The position numbers and the translations under genes are program-made. A model generated the notes under the pieces. That model was not told where the DNA came from, did not search any database, and worked only from the letters and a program-made list of their open reading frames with translations. 21,973 nucleotides of DNA, from assembly GCA_023459675.1 (NCBI GenBank), contig JAEWTC010000174.1, positions 1 through 21,973 on the forward strand. The letters are read 5' to 3'. Source of the stretch: Bacillota bacterium (GTDB lineage Bacteria; Bacillota; Clostridia; Christensenellales; Aristaeellaceae). Shown here one piece after another: positions 1-7,026 of this stretch (the first letter of the stretch is position 1; every line of letters begins with the position of its first letter).

Positions 1-50
1 TGCGGGAACGCGAGCAGGAGCAGCAACAGCAGAAAACAAATTTTTCGCAT
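1..50 (-). CDS. Exported protein, N-terminal signal peptide only (partial)
   Basis: Only the first 16 codons lie in the window; the gene runs off the left edge. The ATG at 50-48 follows a strong ribosome site, GGAGG, at 60-56 with 5 bases of spacing. The visible peptide starts M-R-K-I-C-F and continues with a run of leucines and then A-F-P, so it is a positively charged start followed by a hydrophobic core, as in a Sec signal peptide or a membrane anchor. A good promoter lies about 130 bases upstream, so the gene is transcribed separately from the operon that ends at 797. Function cannot be told. No Cys of a lipobox is reached within the visible part. Confidence 0.7.
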   Translation of the reverse strand, partial: MRKICFLLLLLLLAFP

Positions 51-189
51 GGGAACCTCCGTTTCATCGGTTCGGCATGAAGGCTGGAAACAAACCTCGG
101 ATCATTGCGTACGCAAGCATGGCAAGCGCAGCTCTTTGTTTTTCAAGCGACGGCGCCGCTATGAAAGCCGCCGCCTTTCCCCTGCGCTT

Positions 190-218
190 ATTATACCAAA
201 AAAGGGCAGCCCTGTCAT
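190..218 (-). promoter_or_regulatory. Sigma-A-type promoter of the exported-protein gene
   Basis: Reading the minus strand, a -35 box ATGACA (218-213) is followed by a 17-base spacer and a perfect -10 box TATAAT (195-190). A TGG directly before the -10 box makes it an extended -10. Transcription would start near 183 and give a leader of about 130 bases before the ATG at 50. Confidence 0.7.
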
Positions 219-610
219 GCAAAGCGGTGTATCCGCTCGGGCATGCGCCGTGCTTTCTGCCGGATAACGCCTGGGCCGCAGCGCGCGGAGGGACCGGCGC
301 AAGCAAAAGGCAGGCGAAGCCCGGGCGTAAACTTGCGCTGAGCGCCGAACGCCTTGCGCCATCCTTCCTCCCTGGGAACGGGATCAGGCGTTGTGCAACC
401 GCACGCGTTCGCATCCCGGAAGCGCCGCGCGCTGAACCCGCTGCGCCGCGGACAAAGCGGAAGAAGGTTTGGCATTTCACGGTTGCCGCGGCGGTTGCAA
501 CGGCGCAAACGGAACCCGATCTCCCGCCGCCGGAAAACCGCCGGACCTCTTCCGGCGCACGCTAAACGCGGCGCGGCGCAAAACGGGAGCAACCGCACCC
601 TCCCCGCAGC

Positions 611-645
611 AAAGCCGCCTGAACCCTGAGGGTTCAGGCGGCTTT
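611..645 (-). terminator. Terminator hairpin at the end of the operon
   Basis: A perfect inverted repeat with 16-base arms, AAAGCCGCCTGAACCC (611-626) and its complement (630-645), around a 3-base loop. The arms end in AAA/TTT, the usual form of a two-way intrinsic terminator, although the T-run beyond the stem is short on both strands. It lies about 150 bases past the pdxA stop, and only minus-strand genes flank it, so it most likely ends the 18-kb operon. Confidence 0.7.
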
Positions 646-746
646 CCGATAACGGAGACGCGTAATTCATAAAGCGACCCTAATCAACGGAACCGGCCGC
701 AAGCAGCATTGCGTTTTACAAGAACCCATCGCGCCAGCCTGCGCCG

Positions 747-776
747 CCCGCGGCTTGCGCAAAGCCCAGCCGCGGG
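747..776 (-). other. G+C hairpin just downstream of pdxA
   Basis: Perfect 9-base arms CCCGCGGCT (747-755) and AGCCGCGGG (768-776) with a 12-base loop, starting about 20 bases after the pdxA stop. No T-run follows on the minus strand. It could protect the 3' end of the mRNA or act as a first, weak terminator. Confidence 0.4.
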
Positions 777-796
777 AGCCAGTCCCCCGCCGGTGC

Positions 797-1843
797 TTAT
801 CGCGCGTTTTCCTGCATTCTTTGCACGGCGAACCTGACCGCGTATTCCATCGCCATTTTCAGGCTGCTCTCGTTGGCTACGCCCTTCCCGGCCAGATCAA
901 ACGCCGTGCCGTGGTCAACGGAGGTGCGGATGATCGGAAGGCCCAGCGTGATGTTGACGCCGTCCACAGCCTCCCATTGCCGTTTCAGCGGGTCGTAGAC
1001 GAAGCCCAGCAGCTTGAGCGGGATGTGGCCCTGATCGTGGTACATGGCGACTACGATATCGTACCAGCCGCCCCGCGCCTTGGAAAACACCGTATCCGCG
1101 GGAATGGGGCCTTCCGCCAGAATGCCCTCCGCCTGCGCCGCCGTGACCGCCGGAAGAATTTCCCGCGCGTCCTCGTCCCCGAAAAGCCCGCCTTCCCCGC
1201 AATGGGGGTTTAACCCGGCAACGCCGATTTTCGGGCTGGCGATGCCCAGGTGTTTCAGGGCCGCGTCGGCGATGCGGATTACCTCCAGCACCCGGTCCTT
1301 CTTGACCAGCTCAATGGCGCGCCGCAGGGATACGTGCGTGGACACGTGCACGACCCGCAGATCGCCGTGGGCGAGCATCATAGTGTACTTCTTCGTATGG
1401 GTGAACTCCGCGTATATCTCCGTGTGCCCGGAATAATGATGCCCCGCCAGATTGAGCGCTTCCTTGTTGAGCGCGTTGGTCACGGTGGCGTCCACATCGC
1501 CCGCGAGGGCGAGCTCGATCGCCTGTTTCACATACGCGAAGGCGGCGTTCCCGGCCATGGCGGACACCGCCCCGTAGCGGAACTGTTCCATATCCACTTT
1601 GCCGGTCTCCAGCACGTCGATCACGCCGTGGGTAAAGGCCGCGTCGCCCACGCGCCTGATTGCGTGAATAGCAATCTCCGGATGATGAACCAGCCCGGCC
1701 GCCGCGCGCATCACGGCGGCGTCGCCGATCACCACGGGTTGGCAGAGGCTGAACATCCGCGGGTCGGACAGGGTTTTGACGGTGATCTCGGCGCCGATAC
1801 CGGCCGGATCGCCCATGGTAACGGCGAGGATCGGTTTGCGCAT
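797..1843 (-). CDS. pdxA2: PdxA-family 4-phosphate dehydrogenase (PdxA2-like, acid-sugar catabolism)
   Basis: A 348-residue protein of full PdxA length. Visible family motifs are MGDPAGIG (10-17), GHTE (139-142), the metal-binding histidines H170 (in STH), H214 (in NPHCGE) and H269 (in MYHDQ), and a glycine-rich C-terminal NAD region. PdxA proper oxidises 4-phosphohydroxythreonine in vitamin B6 synthesis. PdxA2 relatives next to DUF1537 kinases are known to oxidise D-threonate or D-erythronate 4-phosphate to a 3-keto acid that loses CO2 to give DHAP. The DUF1537 gene three positions upstream, and the lack of other B6 genes, make the PdxA2 role far more likely. It is the last gene of the operon and starts one base after the upstream stop (TGA-C-ATG), so translation is probably coupled. 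Its own ribosome site is weak (GGGAATGA). Confidence 0.85.
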   Translation of the reverse strand: MRKPILAVTMGDPAGIGAEITVKTLSDPRMFSLCQPVVIGDAAVMRAAAGLVHHPEIAIHAIRRVGDAAFTHGVIDVLETGKVDMEQFRYGAVSAMAGNAAFAYVKQAIELALAGDVDATVTNALNKEALNLAGHHYSGHTEIYAEFTHTKKYTMMLAHGDLRVVHVSTHVSLRRAIELVKKDRVLEVIRIADAALKHLGIASPKIGVAGLNPHCGEGGLFGDEDAREILPAVTAAQAEGILAEGPIPADTVFSKARGGWYDIVVAMYHDQGHIPLKLLGFVYDPLKRQWEAVDGVNITLGLPIIRTSVDHGTAFDLAGKGVANESSLKMAMEYAVRFAVQRMQENAR

Positions 1844-1844
1844 G

Positions 1845-2735
1845 TCAGTTCATTCCCTTCTGCCTGTTTTCCTCCAGCACGGCCCGCAGCGCTTCCACGC
1901 CCTCCGGCGAAATCTGGTCGAAGGGTTTGCGGCAGGCGCCCACGGGGTAGCCCAGCAGCTCCACCGCTTTTTTGACGATCGTATTGGGATTGCCGAACCG
2001 GAAGCATTCGCGGAAGGAACGGATGCTGTCCTGCAGCGCCCGCGCTTTGACAAGGTCCCCGGCCTGGAAGGCCTCGTAAATCCCCACCATGGTTTCCGGG
2101 TATACGTTGGCGCATCCGGCGATGCCGCCCGCGCCGCCCGCCAGCAGGTTCCACAAGATCAGGGAATCGTTGCCGGACAGCACTTTGAAGCCGCTGCCCG
2201 CCGTTTTTTCAATGTATTGCAGCATGTTGTCGAAGTTGCCGCTGGAATCCTTCACACCCACGATGGTATCCACATGGGAAAGCCGTTCCACCGTGGCGGG
2301 GGCAAGGCTCACGCCCGTTCGGGCGGGAATGTTGTACAGCACGATCGGCAGGGAAACCGCCTGCGCGAGCGCCGTATAGTGGGCGATCAGCTCATTCTGG
2401 GAGGCCGCCGCGAAGTACGGCGTGATAACGGACAGCACGTCCGCGCCCGCCTTCTCCGCCATTTTGGACATACGGATGGTATCCGCCGTGCCGACGCAGC
2501 CCGTACCCGCGTACACGGGCACGCGGCCGGCGGCCGTTTCCACCGTGACGCGCAAAACACGTTCCTTTTCCGCATCCTGCAGAATAAAGCATTCCCCGTT
2601 GGTGCCAAAGCAGAAAATTCCGTGTACGCCCGCCGCGATCTGGCGCTCAACCTGCCTGCGCAGCTCGCCTTCATTGATCGTTTCGTCCGCGTTCATCGGC
2701 GTAATAATCGGCGGTATAATGCCCTTGATTTCCAT
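1845..2735 (-). CDS. DapA/NanA-family Schiff-base lyase (probable 2-keto-3-deoxy acid aldolase)
   Basis: A 296-residue class I aldolase-fold protein. The catalytic set is intact: GTNGE (44-48), Y134 in YNIPARTG, R139, and Schiff-base lysine K162 in GVKDSSG. True dihydrodipicolinate synthases usually have GTTGE, so the Asn at position 46 and the catabolic setting argue for a sugar-acid aldolase or dehydratase rather than lysine synthesis. The family cleaves or dehydrates 2-keto acids through an enamine with pyruvate. ATG at 2735 follows TAAGGAGG, which also contains the stop codon of the upstream dehydrogenase gene, so the two are tightly linked. Inferred role: release of pyruvate from a 2-keto-3-deoxy acid, leaving an aldehyde for the neighbouring dehydrogenase. 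The substrate is unproven. Confidence 0.8.
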   Translation of the reverse strand: MEIKGIIPPIITPMNADETINEGELRRQVERQIAAGVHGIFCFGTNGECFILQDAEKERVLRVTVETAAGRVPVYAGTGCVGTADTIRMSKMAEKAGADVLSVITPYFAAASQNELIAHYTALAQAVSLPIVLYNIPARTGVSLAPATVERLSHVDTIVGVKDSSGNFDNMLQYIEKTAGSGFKVLSGNDSLILWNLLAGGAGGIAGCANVYPETMVGIYEAFQAGDLVKARALQDSIRSFRECFRFGNPNTIVKKAVELLGYPVGACRKPFDQISPEGVEALRAVLEENRQKGMN

Positions 2736-2745
2736 GGCTGCCTCC

Positions 2746-3897
2746 TTACAATACGGCGCGGTAGATTTCCCGGGCGGCGTCCGGCGTTACGTCCCGCATG
2801 TTGTTGTGCAAAAGCCGGGTTACCTTCATGCCCGCCTGCACCAGCGCGTCCAGGTCCCCCTGCCCGACGCCGTAAGCGGCCAGCGTGGCGGGAATGGAAA
2901 GGCTGTGCAAAATCTCCTCCAACCGCCCAAGCACCCAGGCGGATTTCTGCTCCGCAGGCAGCGACAGGGCTTCCGGGCGCAGCGCGTCGTGAACGGCGCA
3001 GAATTTTTCCCGTACGACGGGTTCATTATAGCGCATCACGGGCAAAAGCAAAACGGCGTTGGAAATACCGTGGGGAATATGGTACCGTCCCCCCAGCGGA
3101 TAGGACAGCGCGTGTACCGCCGTGGTTCCCGAGGCGGTAATGGCGACGCCCGCGTAGAAGGACGCCAGCAGCATTTTTTCCTTCGCTTGCAGGTCGCCCT
3201 GCCCGTTGACCGCGGCTTCGATGTTGACGAAAATCAGCTTTAGGGCCTCCAGCGCGAACAGATCGCTTGCCGGGGTCGCCTTTTTGGAGGTGAAGCACTC
3301 GATAGCGTGGGCCAGCGCGTCGATCCCCGTGGAGGCGGCAATGTTGCGGGGAAGGTTTTCGATCATCGCCGGATCCAGGATCACCTTGTCCGCCAGCAGC
3401 GATTCATGCACGATGCCGACTTTCAGGTTTTCCTCCGGCAGGCTGACGATGCTGTTGGGCGTGGCTTCGGACCCCGTTCCGGCGGTTGTGGGAACCATGA
3501 CGGTTACCACCGATTTATGGCCCAGCGCGGGGTTTTGCACCATCTCGCGCACCGAAACGCCGGTACCCCCGAGCGCTCCGGCGAGCTTTGCCACGTCCAT
3601 CACGCTGCCGCCGCCCACGGCCACGATGGCGTCCGCGCCCGAGTTCCTGAACGCGCGTACAGCCGCCTCCGCCTGATCGGCGGTCGGCTCGGAGGGCAGG
3701 TCCGAAAGCAATTCATAGGGAATGCCGGTTTGGCGGATCGCCGCGAGCGGGATTTGCAAAACGCCGGATTCCGCAATGCCTCGGTCCGTGAAAACGGCGA
3801 TTTTTTGATAGCCCGCCAACAGGCCCGAAAGCGCCTGCATGGCGTTAGCCCCGCAGGCTACATAGCCGGGAATTCTCAGCAAGTACGAACCCGTCAT
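2746..3897 (-). CDS. Iron-type (group III) alcohol dehydrogenase
   Basis: A 383-residue protein of typical length. The NAD(P)-binding loop GGGSVMD (95-101), the PTTAGTGSE segment (136-144), and the four metal ligands D193, H197, H262 and H276 are all present, so it should be active. The family interconverts alcohols and aldehydes or ketones with NAD(P)H in the cytoplasm. The start codon overlaps the stop of the DUF1537 gene (ATGA), and the stop overlaps the ribosome site of the next gene, so it belongs to one coupled unit with the kinase and the aldolase. In this setting it may reduce an aldehyde acid made by the aldolase to the hydroxy acid used by the kinase. Oxidation of a sugar alcohol is an alternative. 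Confidence 0.88.
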   Translation of the reverse strand: MTGSYLLRIPGYVACGANAMQALSGLLAGYQKIAVFTDRGIAESGVLQIPLAAIRQTGIPYELLSDLPSEPTADQAEAAVRAFRNSGADAIVAVGGGSVMDVAKLAGALGGTGVSVREMVQNPALGHKSVVTVMVPTTAGTGSEATPNSIVSLPEENLKVGIVHESLLADKVILDPAMIENLPRNIAASTGIDALAHAIECFTSKKATPASDLFALEALKLIFVNIEAAVNGQGDLQAKEKMLLASFYAGVAITASGTTAVHALSYPLGGRYHIPHGISNAVLLLPVMRYNEPVVREKFCAVHDALRPEALSLPAEQKSAWVLGRLEEILHSLSIPATLAAYGVGQGDLDALVQAGMKVTRLLHNNMRDVTPDAAREIYRAVL

Positions 3898-5138
3898 ACG
3901 GTTTTCTTCCCTTCCCCCCGGATATACTCCGCCACCGATACGAATAGGCGCTTATCGCCAAAGCTTCCGGATTTTGTAATCACGTCCAGCCGCCTGCCGT
4001 CAATATCCAGCCACGCCCGCACCACGCCGGGCAGAATTTCCAGCACGGGGTTTAAGGCGCAATTGCCCGCGGCGGACAGAAAACCCATCAGCGTATCCCC
4101 GCCAGTGATGAAAATCGTGCTGTTCACGCCCGCCTTCATCAAGTCCGCCCCGATGGTGCCCATGGACCTGGCTACGGCGTCGCGCACCTGTTCGGACGTC
4201 ATGCCAAGCGCTCCGGCGGCCGCCATGGTTTCGCCGTTATCGTCGTTGGCGTCCACGATCACCGGCACGTCCCCGCGGCACAGCGCGGCGATGCGCACTA
4301 CGAGCTCCCGCCTGGCTGCGGCGCTTTCCTCCATGCCCAGCTTGACGGCCGGGGTGAGCTGCACATGGCAAAAGCCCTTCTTCACGGCGTAATGCACCTG
4401 CTCCTTGGCAACGGGGTGCATGCTGCCGCACAGCACCAGCAGTTTCCCCGAGCCCCGTACGGTAACCGGGGTGCCGGACGTAAGCCCAAGGATATCCGGC
4501 AGCACAGCCGCCAGCCCCGCGCAGCCGGCCATGATCCCCGTTTCGTTTTTCTCGCGCAGGGCTCTGGCAATCGCCAGCAGATCGGAATCGGTCTGGGCGT
4601 CGTACACCTCCAGAAACGGCGTGTCCGGGCGCGGTTCGCCTTCGCGGATCACCGGCAGCCTGCTTTGTTTCTGCAGCAGGCATACCACGTCCGAGCACTG
4701 CACCGGGGAATAGAGATCGTTGGAAAAATCGCTCTGCGCCAGTGGCACGCCGTTGATGAAGTGAATCCCGCTGATCGTGGTGCGCCCCATCATCGGGTAG
4801 GCGGGCACAAAGGGCAGCGAACGGCCTTCCCATGCCGCCAGCGCCGCGGACAGCTCCGCGCCTACGTTGCCGCGAAGCGCCGAATCCGTTTTCTTATACA
4901 GAAAGGGGATCCCGGCCTCATAGCCCGCGCGGGCCTCCCGATACACCTTTGCGTATGCATCTTCCGGCGTCATGTGGCGGGTTTCCGTATCCACCATCAG
5001 CACCTCCGCGTTTTTCGCGGAGCGGAGCAGCGCCGCCACGTCCGTGCCGACCTCGGTTTGGATTCCCAGTTTCGCAAATTGAATCACCGTATCCATGGCG
5101 CCGGTAAAATCATCCGCCAAGATCAATAGGTTTGCCAT
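3894..5138 (-). CDS. DUF1537 four-carbon acid sugar kinase
   Basis: 414 residues from the ATG at 5138, which has AGGTGA six bases upstream; a longer frame reaches 5315 but would overlap the previous gene and lacks the family start. The N-terminal substrate domain has ADDFTGAMD (8-16), VDTETR (49-54) and KKTDSALRGN (82-91). The C-terminal nucleotide domain has GGDT (346-349) and KSGSFG (389-394). DUF1537 proteins are ATP-dependent kinases of C4 sugar acids (D-threonate, D-erythronate, 3-oxo-tetronate) and are commonly encoded beside PdxA2 or an aldolase. The PdxA-family gene in this operon points to D-threonate or D-erythronate. The stop overlaps the dehydrogenase start by 4 bases. The specific substrate cannot be read from sequence. 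Confidence 0.88.
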   Translation of the reverse strand: MANLLILADDFTGAMDTVIQFAKLGIQTEVGTDVAALLRSAKNAEVLMVDTETRHMTPEDAYAKVYREARAGYEAGIPFLYKKTDSALRGNVGAELSAALAAWEGRSLPFVPAYPMMGRTTISGIHFINGVPLAQSDFSNDLYSPVQCSDVVCLLQKQSRLPVIREGEPRPDTPFLEVYDAQTDSDLLAIARALREKNETGIMAGCAGLAAVLPDILGLTSGTPVTVRGSGKLLVLCGSMHPVAKEQVHYAVKKGFCHVQLTPAVKLGMEESAAARRELVVRIAALCRGDVPVIVDANDDNGETMAAAGALGMTSEQVRDAVARSMGTIGADLMKAGVNSTIFITGGDTLMGFLSAAGNCALNPVLEILPGVVRAWLDIDGRRLDVITKSGSFGDKRLFVSVAEYIRGEGKKTV

Positions 5139-5172
5139 TTTCTCACCTGTGCCGTTCCATATGCGGGGAACG

Positions 5173-5186
5173 CGGCGTTTCCGCCG
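5173..5186 (-). other. Small GAAA-loop hairpin between glycosidase and kinase genes
   Basis: On the minus strand CGGCG-GAAA-CGCCG forms a 5-base stem with a GNRA tetraloop in the 112-base gap 5139-5250, one of the larger gaps inside the operon. It marks the border between the glycan-cutting genes and the acid-sugar genes. I see no promoter or T-run there, so an RNA-stability role is only a guess. Confidence 0.3.
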
Positions 5187-5250
5187 GATTTTCCCGGTAT
5201 GAGAATAGGGGTTGCCGTCTTTAAGCATCGGACTGGGCTGTTTTTGGAGA

Positions 5251-7026
5251 TCAACGCACGTCCACTTTCGAAATCCGAAATACGGCCTCCGGTAAACGTT
5301 TCCATCCGTTTTCAATATCCGGCGAGCAAATCTGCTTGAGATTATCCTCCGGCGACGGGGCCAGCCGCGCGGGCCCGGTGCGCAGCGTGAGCCGCTCCAG
5401 CGAGAGCGTCGGGCACATCAGGGGATACGTTTTCAGGCTTTGCCCGTTTACGGCAACGCGCACGCTTTGCTGTGCGCAGTCCAGCTCCATGCCGATTGCA
5501 AGTTTTTCGCCGGGCGCGTAGGGCGCAAGCGGCCACTCCCCGTCCCCGGCCCTTGCCCAAATCTGCCCGTCGTTTTTGAGCATCACGCGCGCCGCGGGCA
5601 TGCCCCGGCCGTCCTCCACCTCCATGTGCAGCTCTCCGTTTGCGGCGCTGTCGGCGCTGAGCGTAAGCTGCACCGTGCACCGTTTGGTTTTGGGGAACGT
5701 CCGCATCGCCTTGGCAAAATCGCAGGGGTCTGCGTCGCGCAGCACCAGACAGCCGCCCTCCATGCGCACGGAAGCCCACAGCGGGCTATAGAGGTGCCAC
5801 TTCGCCGGAAACGCGCCCGCCATGGCGGAAAAATCATCGCTGACCGGCTCGTGCTCCTCACCGAGGATTTCGGCGGGCAGGCGCATGACCCAGAGATCTT
5901 CCTTGTTCATGGAGTAAGCGGCCCACAGTCCGCCGTCCGGCGGCGTGCCGTTGCCGGGCATAATGCCGCGGATGTAGTTGATGCCGTTGTTTTTCAGGTA
6001 TCCCCCGTACCGCATCGGGGCGACTTCCGTGCCCGCCGCCAGCATATGGTGATAATCATAACCGTTTTCCGAGGTGATGACCGCCAGCGGCCAGCGGTGC
6101 TGCCCGTCCGGCGACGGATTGTAGAGGATGGCGTAAGCGCCCAGCGCCGTGCGCTGCATCCAGCACTTGCCGCCGGAGGAAATGACGTTTTCCGCCTTCT
6201 GCGGCGTGCTCCAGCTCTTCCCGCCGTCCCGGCTCAGGGAAACCATGCCCACCTTCCCGATGGCGGCAATCACGCCGTCCGCCAGGGGGCAGAAGCTGGG
6301 CGCCCGCATGCCGGTCAAGGGAAAGAAGCCCTCGTCCAGCCGTTCCTCTTCCCACCACGCGCCCGTCGCCAGCGGGTCGTTAAGCAGCGCGGCGCAGGCT
6401 TCCTTCATGGCCGCATCGTCCGAATTTTCCCAGACAGGGTAGGGGAAATGCTCCGCCCGCCAGCCCGCCTGCGTGTTGATGCGCAGCACATGGACCGGGC
6501 CCAGCGTGCCATCCGCAAAAATCCTGCGCACGACGCGGCCCATGCCGTACCCGGAGTTGGGGATCACATGAATGTCCGGCGTAACGCCCAGATGCGTCAT
6601 CACCAGCAGCACGCCGTTTTGAGCGGCATAGAAGCCCATGCGGTGGTGCGCAACCGTACGCGCGTCCGGCGCAAGCGCTTCCGCCTTTTTGCCGCGGTAC
6701 ACCCCGGCGGGCACGGCAATATCCTCAAAAATAAGCGCGGGCTTCTCCCACCGGGTACCGTCGGGCGACGTGGTCATCAGCACGCGGGCCAAGCCGTCGT
6801 GCTCGTGTACGGGGCTGGAGAGGTACGTCAGGTAAAAGCGCTCGTTCCACCAGCAAAGCATCGGGGCATGGTTATACGTCCAGTCCGTTCCCTGCGATTG
6901 TTCCGGCCGTTCCCGGTTCGCGCGCATTACCTGTATGTGCCGCGCGCCGATTACCGGCCGCAGCGCTCCGTCGTGAAAGCGGGTATCCGCCGCCTCCTCG
7001 CCGATGTAGCGTATCGTTTCGTTCAT
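5251..7026 (-). CDS. Sialidase-like (Asp-box) beta-propeller glycosidase with C-terminal LamG-like domain
   Basis: 591 residues from the ATG at 7026, chosen because GGGGGAG stands before it and because the start overlaps the previous stop as ATGA; a longer frame to 7098 lies inside the upstream gene. The first ~395 residues look like a sialidase-type beta-propeller: DWTYNHAP (48-55), SPDGTRW (87-93), a clear Asp-box SRDGGKSW (265-272), and Trp/Tyr-rich strands through LWAAYSMNKEDLW (367-379). Residues ~395-590 are a beta-sandwich of the LamG/concanavalin type (V-N-G-Q-S-L at 526-531). There is no signal peptide, so it works in the cytoplasm on imported oligosaccharides. The fold is used by enzymes that release sialic acid or other ulosonic acids; which sugar is removed here is unknown. 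Confidence 0.65.
   Translation of the reverse strand: MNETIRYIGEEAADTRFHDGALRPVIGARHIQVMRANRERPEQSQGTDWTYNHAPMLCWWNERFYLTYLSSPVHEHDGLARVLMTTSPDGTRWEKPALIFEDIAVPAGVYRGKKAEALAPDARTVAHHRMGFYAAQNGVLLVMTHLGVTPDIHVIPNSGYGMGRVVRRIFADGTLGPVHVLRINTQAGWRAEHFPYPVWENSDDAAMKEACAALLNDPLATGAWWEEERLDEGFFPLTGMRAPSFCPLADGVIAAIGKVGMVSLSRDGGKSWSTPQKAENVISSGGKCWMQRTALGAYAILYNPSPDGQHRWPLAVITSENGYDYHHMLAAGTEVAPMRYGGYLKNNGINYIRGIMPGNGTPPDGGLWAAYSMNKEDLWVMRLPAEILGEEHEPVSDDFSAMAGAFPAKWHLYSPLWASVRMEGGCLVLRDADPCDFAKAMRTFPKTKRCTVQLTLSADSAANGELHMEVEDGRGMPAARVMLKNDGQIWARAGDGEWPLAPYAPGEKLAIGMELDCAQQSVRVAVNGQSLKTYPLMCPTLSLERLTLRTGPARLAPSPEDNLKQICSPDIENGWKRLPEAVFRISKVDVR

Larger units (their letters stand above)
51..796. other. 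Long intergenic region between operon end and exported-protein gene
   Basis: About 745 bases without a convincing gene. Open frames exist on both strands, but they overlap each other, are rich in Arg/Ala/Pro and lack ribosome sites, as expected from GC-rich non-coding DNA. Contents: a promoter for the leftward gene (190-218), a strong terminator hairpin (611-645) and a second G+C hairpin just after pdxA (747-776). The stretch 220-600 shows nothing I can name. An 18-codon frame in the leader (about 120-64, minus) ends next to the GGAGG at 60-56, but it has no ribosome site. Confidence 0.5.

Noticed and set aside
64..120. Short leader-peptide frame before the exported-protein gene
   Set aside because: The 18 codons end next to the ribosome site at 60-56, but no ribosome site precedes the frame and no regulatory residues stand out.
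77..670. Several overlapping open frames of 60-160 codons on both strands
   Set aside because: They overlap each other, lack ribosome sites, have skewed Arg/Ala/Pro content and match no family I know; GC-rich DNA makes such frames by chance.
797..1843. Vitamin B6 biosynthesis role for the PdxA-family gene
   Set aside because: No other B6 genes are nearby, while the DUF1537 kinase partner is, which is the known signature of PdxA2 in acid-sugar breakdown.
1845..2735. Lysine-biosynthesis role (dapA) for the canonical lyase
   Set aside because: It is embedded in a sugar-acid operon with no lysine genes, and its substrate loop reads GTNGE instead of GTTGE.
1776..3140. Long plus-strand open frame (454 codons) opposite the pdxA/aldolase/dehydrogenase genes
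   Set aside because: It is the complement shadow of three well-supported minus-strand genes, and its translation is His/Arg-rich with no domain. The same holds for the long plus-strand frames at 5440-7335, 7665-9392 and 11648-13000.
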